From Ensifer adhaerens (GTDB lineage Bacteria; Pseudomonadota; Alphaproteobacteria; Rhizobiales; Rhizobiaceae): a DNA stretch of 64,000 nucleotides. Positions within the stretch are counted from its first letter, which is position 1; each line of letters opens with the position of its first letter. The position numbers and the translations under genes are program-made. The notes under the pieces are model-generated. The model was not told where the DNA came from and did not search any database. It worked only from the letters and a program-made list of their open reading frames with translations. This document shows, one piece after another, positions 63,386 through 64,000 of the stretch. The stretch covers positions 1,736,001 through 1,800,000 of the forward strand of contig NZ_CP118610.1 in the NCBI RefSeq assembly GCF_028993555.1, given 5' to 3'.

Positions 63386-64000
63386 CCCGTCTCGCCATCC
63401 TGCTCTCGATCCTGGCCATTGGCCTCATCCTGTTGATCGTCAACCACGATGCCGGCCGCACCATGGGCCTTGCCAACGACGATTTCGGTCGCCTTGTGTC
63501 GCTCGGTGCCATCGCCACGCTGATCGGCGCCGGGGTCCTGCAAAGCCGCCGCCGTTTCGGTGAAGGGCTGCGCCAGGTCGCCATCTGGCTCCTCATCACA
63601 CTCGCCCTCGTATCCGCCTATGTCTATCGCTTCGAACTGCAGAGCTTCGGCAATCGCCTGCTCGCCGGCCTCGTCCCCGGTCGCGCGACCGTGATCACCG
63701 ACAGCGAGGGCCAGCAGGAAGTGGTGCTGCACAAGATGCTGAACGGCCACTTTGAAACCGGTGCCACCGTCAACGGCAAGGATATCAACATGCTGGTCGA
63801 TACCGGCGCCAGCAGCATCGCACTGACCTACGAGGATGCCGAACGGATCGGCCTCGACCCGGAAAACCTCAGCTACATCGTCACCGTCATGACCGCCAAC
63901 GGACGGGCACAGGCAGCACCGGTCATGCTCGAGGAAATCTCCGTCGGCCCGATCACCCGCCGCAACATCGGCGCGACGGTGGCCGCCAAGGGGCGGCTCG
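63382..64000 (+). CDS. Retropepsin-like aspartic protease, TIGR02281 type (partial)
   Basis: About 206 residues are present and the gene continues past the window. The N-terminus holds two or three membrane segments (about 2-20, 30-50 and 60-85), then the protease region with the active-site LVDTGASSIALTYEDA (about 137-152) and the flap-like TANGRAQAAPV. This clan AA family has a single Asp per chain and dimerises. Overlaps the DUF1289 stop by four bases, so the two genes are co-translated. Function in the cell is unknown. Confidence 0.88.
   Translation, partial: MTRLAILLSILAIGLILLIVNHDAGRTMGLANDDFGRLVSLGAIATLIGAGVLQSRRRFGEGLRQVAIWLLITLALVSAYVYRFELQSFGNRLLAGLVPGRATVITDSEGQQEVVLHKMLNGHFETGATVNGKDINMLVDTGASSIALTYEDAERIGLDPENLSYIVTVMTANGRAQAAPVMLEEISVGPITRRNIGATVAAKGRL

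Overview
The window is a stretch of GC-rich alphaproteobacterial chromosome, most likely from the Sinorhizobium/Ensifer group. The evidence is a SinR/SinI quorum-sensing pair, a BluB whose catalytic Asp and Ser sit at the S. meliloti residue numbers (D32, S167), and a gene order (sinRI, bluB, nadE, aroG, gor, rpiA, gph, fumC, moaA, mobAB, amino-acid ABC genes) that I recall as the S. meliloti chromosomal order. The order is from memory and unchecked. No tRNA, rRNA, CRISPR array, prophage or insertion sequence was found, and coding is dense on both strands.

Layout. 1-2 kb: tail of a malic enzyme, then sinR-sinI with a lux-box-like dyad. 2-7.5 kb: a DUF2865 protein, riboswitch-controlled bluB, and a dioxygenase-SDR pair divergent from a LacI-type regulator. 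7.5-14 kb: a CHASE4-GGDEF protein, an ankyrin protein, and a nadE operon with a small membrane protein and a beta-propeller. 14-20.5 kb: an LTA-synthase-like phosphoglycerol transferase, DUF1003, a TadE/TadG-like pair and a winged-helix-like protein. 20.5-28 kb: GFA protein, aroG, a small gene divergent from a LysR regulator, gor, DUF2059, rpiA, gph. 28-36 kb: three cell-wall enzymes (YcbB-type L,D-transpeptidase, ErfK-type L,D-transpeptidase, extensin/M15-like protein), fumC, a second GGDEF protein, a PPOX-fold protein and a hydrolase. 36-44 kb: MarR, DUF971, moaA, a palindromic intergenic element, a large chemoreceptor, an EamA-family transporter with mobA-mobB. 44-52.5 kb: a frameshifted Sel1-repeat gene, a polysaccharide deacetylase, an OmpA protein with a long repeat tract, an ABC amino-acid system without its ATPase, usg. 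52.5-64 kb: DUF2270, a TPR methyltransferase, a 3-hydroxyisobutyrate dehydrogenase-like enzyme, a frameshifted AlkD-like gene, Lrp, a uracil-DNA glycosylase/nuclease pair, a histidine kinase, GNAT, dgkA, cobT, cobS, DUF1289 and a truncated retropepsin-like protease.

How genes work together. bluB, cobT and cobS cover making the lower ligand of cobalamin (DMB), activating it and attaching it; only bluB shows a B12 riboswitch. moaA, mobA and mobB serve molybdenum-cofactor synthesis. The two L,D-transpeptidases, the M15-like protein and the OmpA protein all concern the peptidoglycan/outer-membrane interface. rpiA, gph, fumC, aroG, nadE and gor are central metabolism. Several divergent gene pairs carry clear dyads that look like operators (LacI, LysR, MarR).

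Two genes (Sel1-repeat and AlkD-like) are each broken by a single-base frameshift. These may be real mutations or sequencing errors. I found no unmistakable new system. The best leads are the 86-codon gene beside the LysR gene with a perfect 16-bp palindrome, the Asn-rich segment plus 15-residue repeats of the OmpA protein, and the LacI/dioxygenase/SDR unit with repeated operator-like sites.
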